A stretch of 64,000 nt of DNA from NCBI GenBank assembly GCA_014379905.1, contig JACMKX010000065.1, positions 62,001 to 126,000 on the forward strand, given 5' to 3'. The position numbers and the translations under genes are program-made. The DNA is from Ferruginibacter sp. GTDB taxonomy: Bacteria > Bacteroidota > Bacteroidia > Chitinophagales > Chitinophagaceae. The notes beneath the pieces were generated by a model. That model made no database searches and was not told the DNA's origin. It saw only the letters and a list, made by a program, of their open reading frames with translations. Numbering within the stretch: position 1 is the stretch's first letter; each line of letters begins with the position of its first letter. Of the stretch, positions 63,689-64,000 are shown piece by piece.

Positions 63689-63963
63689 GAAGCAGTAGCT
63701 GGCTATATGATATAAGGATAGAAAAAAGTAATAGCCAATTTTTGCCATCCATGCCTGTTAAGGATGCAACCTGCCTCATTTATTTGTTTGCCGGGGAAAT
63801 TACAGTGAATGAAAGTGTCAACTTAAAGAGGGGCGAAAGTGTACTTGTGGAAAATGAAACTATTGAGTTGTCTGCGCTACAAACCAGCGACGCGTTACTT
63901 TTTATTACTGATAAAAACAGCACTTATTCTAAAGGTGGGATGTATAGTGGAAATGTAACATAG
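63634..63963 (+). pseudogene. Fragment resembling the C-terminal cupin of a pirin-family protein
   Basis: A 109-residue frame with a GTG start. Similarity to pirin/cupin C-terminal domains begins at about 63691 (SSWLYDIRIEKSN) and runs through CLIYLFAGEITVNESVNLKR, VLVENETIELSALQ and DALLFITDKN. The N-terminal pirin half with its metal ligands is absent, and the front of the frame overlaps the GIY-YIG fragment. It looks like a gene remnant fused by deletion, though a small single-cupin protein cannot be excluded. Confidence 0.45.
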
Positions 63964-64000
63964 AATAAGTAATAAGCTTAATCTTCTTTAACCAACAGAC

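Overview
The window is chromosomal DNA of a member of the Bacteroidota, most likely the Chitinophagaceae or a close relative. The evidence is a SusC/SusD pair, a type IX secretion (T9SS) C-terminal sorting domain, a DUF2723/GT117 protein, repeated TAnnTTTG (-7) promoter boxes close to start codons, tRNAs without an encoded CCA end, and a split KdpD. The genus cannot be fixed from the sequence alone. No CRISPR array, rRNA, intact insertion sequence, prophage or plasmid origin was seen.

Layout. 1-843: 3' part of citrate synthase. 916-11837: a minus-strand alpha-glucan utilisation locus (SusR-like membrane regulator, susC, susD, GH71-like hydrolase, GH97 alpha-glucosidase). 12064-24673: a potassium region on the plus strand made of a sigma54-type response regulator, a small unknown protein, a 27-residue membrane peptide, kdpF, kdpA, kdpB, kdpC, an outer-membrane porin, kup with a structured leader, a kinase-less KdpD and a separate histidine kinase. 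The Kdp input (KdpD), kinase and regulator functions are three proteins, and the regulator is NtrC-like instead of the OmpR-like KdpE. 25046-25490: an intact tRNA-Ala followed by three decayed tRNA-plus-terminator copies in tandem.

25661-38730: patatin, LOG-family protein, unknown membrane protein, guanine deaminase-like protein, lpxB, and cell-wall enzymes (D-Ala-D-Ala dipeptidase, L,D-transpeptidase, RlpA), an OmpA/TSP3 protein, a DUF3667 protein and mazG. 38734-44171: a very large histidine kinase converging on a PolX-like protein whose polymerase active-site acids appear to be lost. 44351-45246: rplU, rpmA and a Lys/Ala-rich histone-like peptide. 45247-45991: a long spacer with four GTTGACAA/TTGTCAAC boxes. 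45992-50343: plsC, priA, murB. 50538-57102: a VWA/MoxR-type ATPase pair interrupted by a GxxExxY gene and a 107-bp palindromic element, then the DUF2723 protein. 57257-63200: T9SS-exported beta-helix protein, EamA transporter, and a probable three-gene run (SDR, SAM hydrolase-like, DUF2911). 63397-63963: tRNA-Lys followed by remnants of a GIY-YIG nuclease and a pirin/cupin-like gene.

The best candidates for something undescribed are the kup leader RNA (nested stems, a competing pairing and a terminator just before kup), the pseudo-tRNA/terminator array, the palindromic elements with GCCGTT ends, and the rebuilt potassium-sensing circuit. All database-dependent family names are from pattern recognition only; no searches were run.
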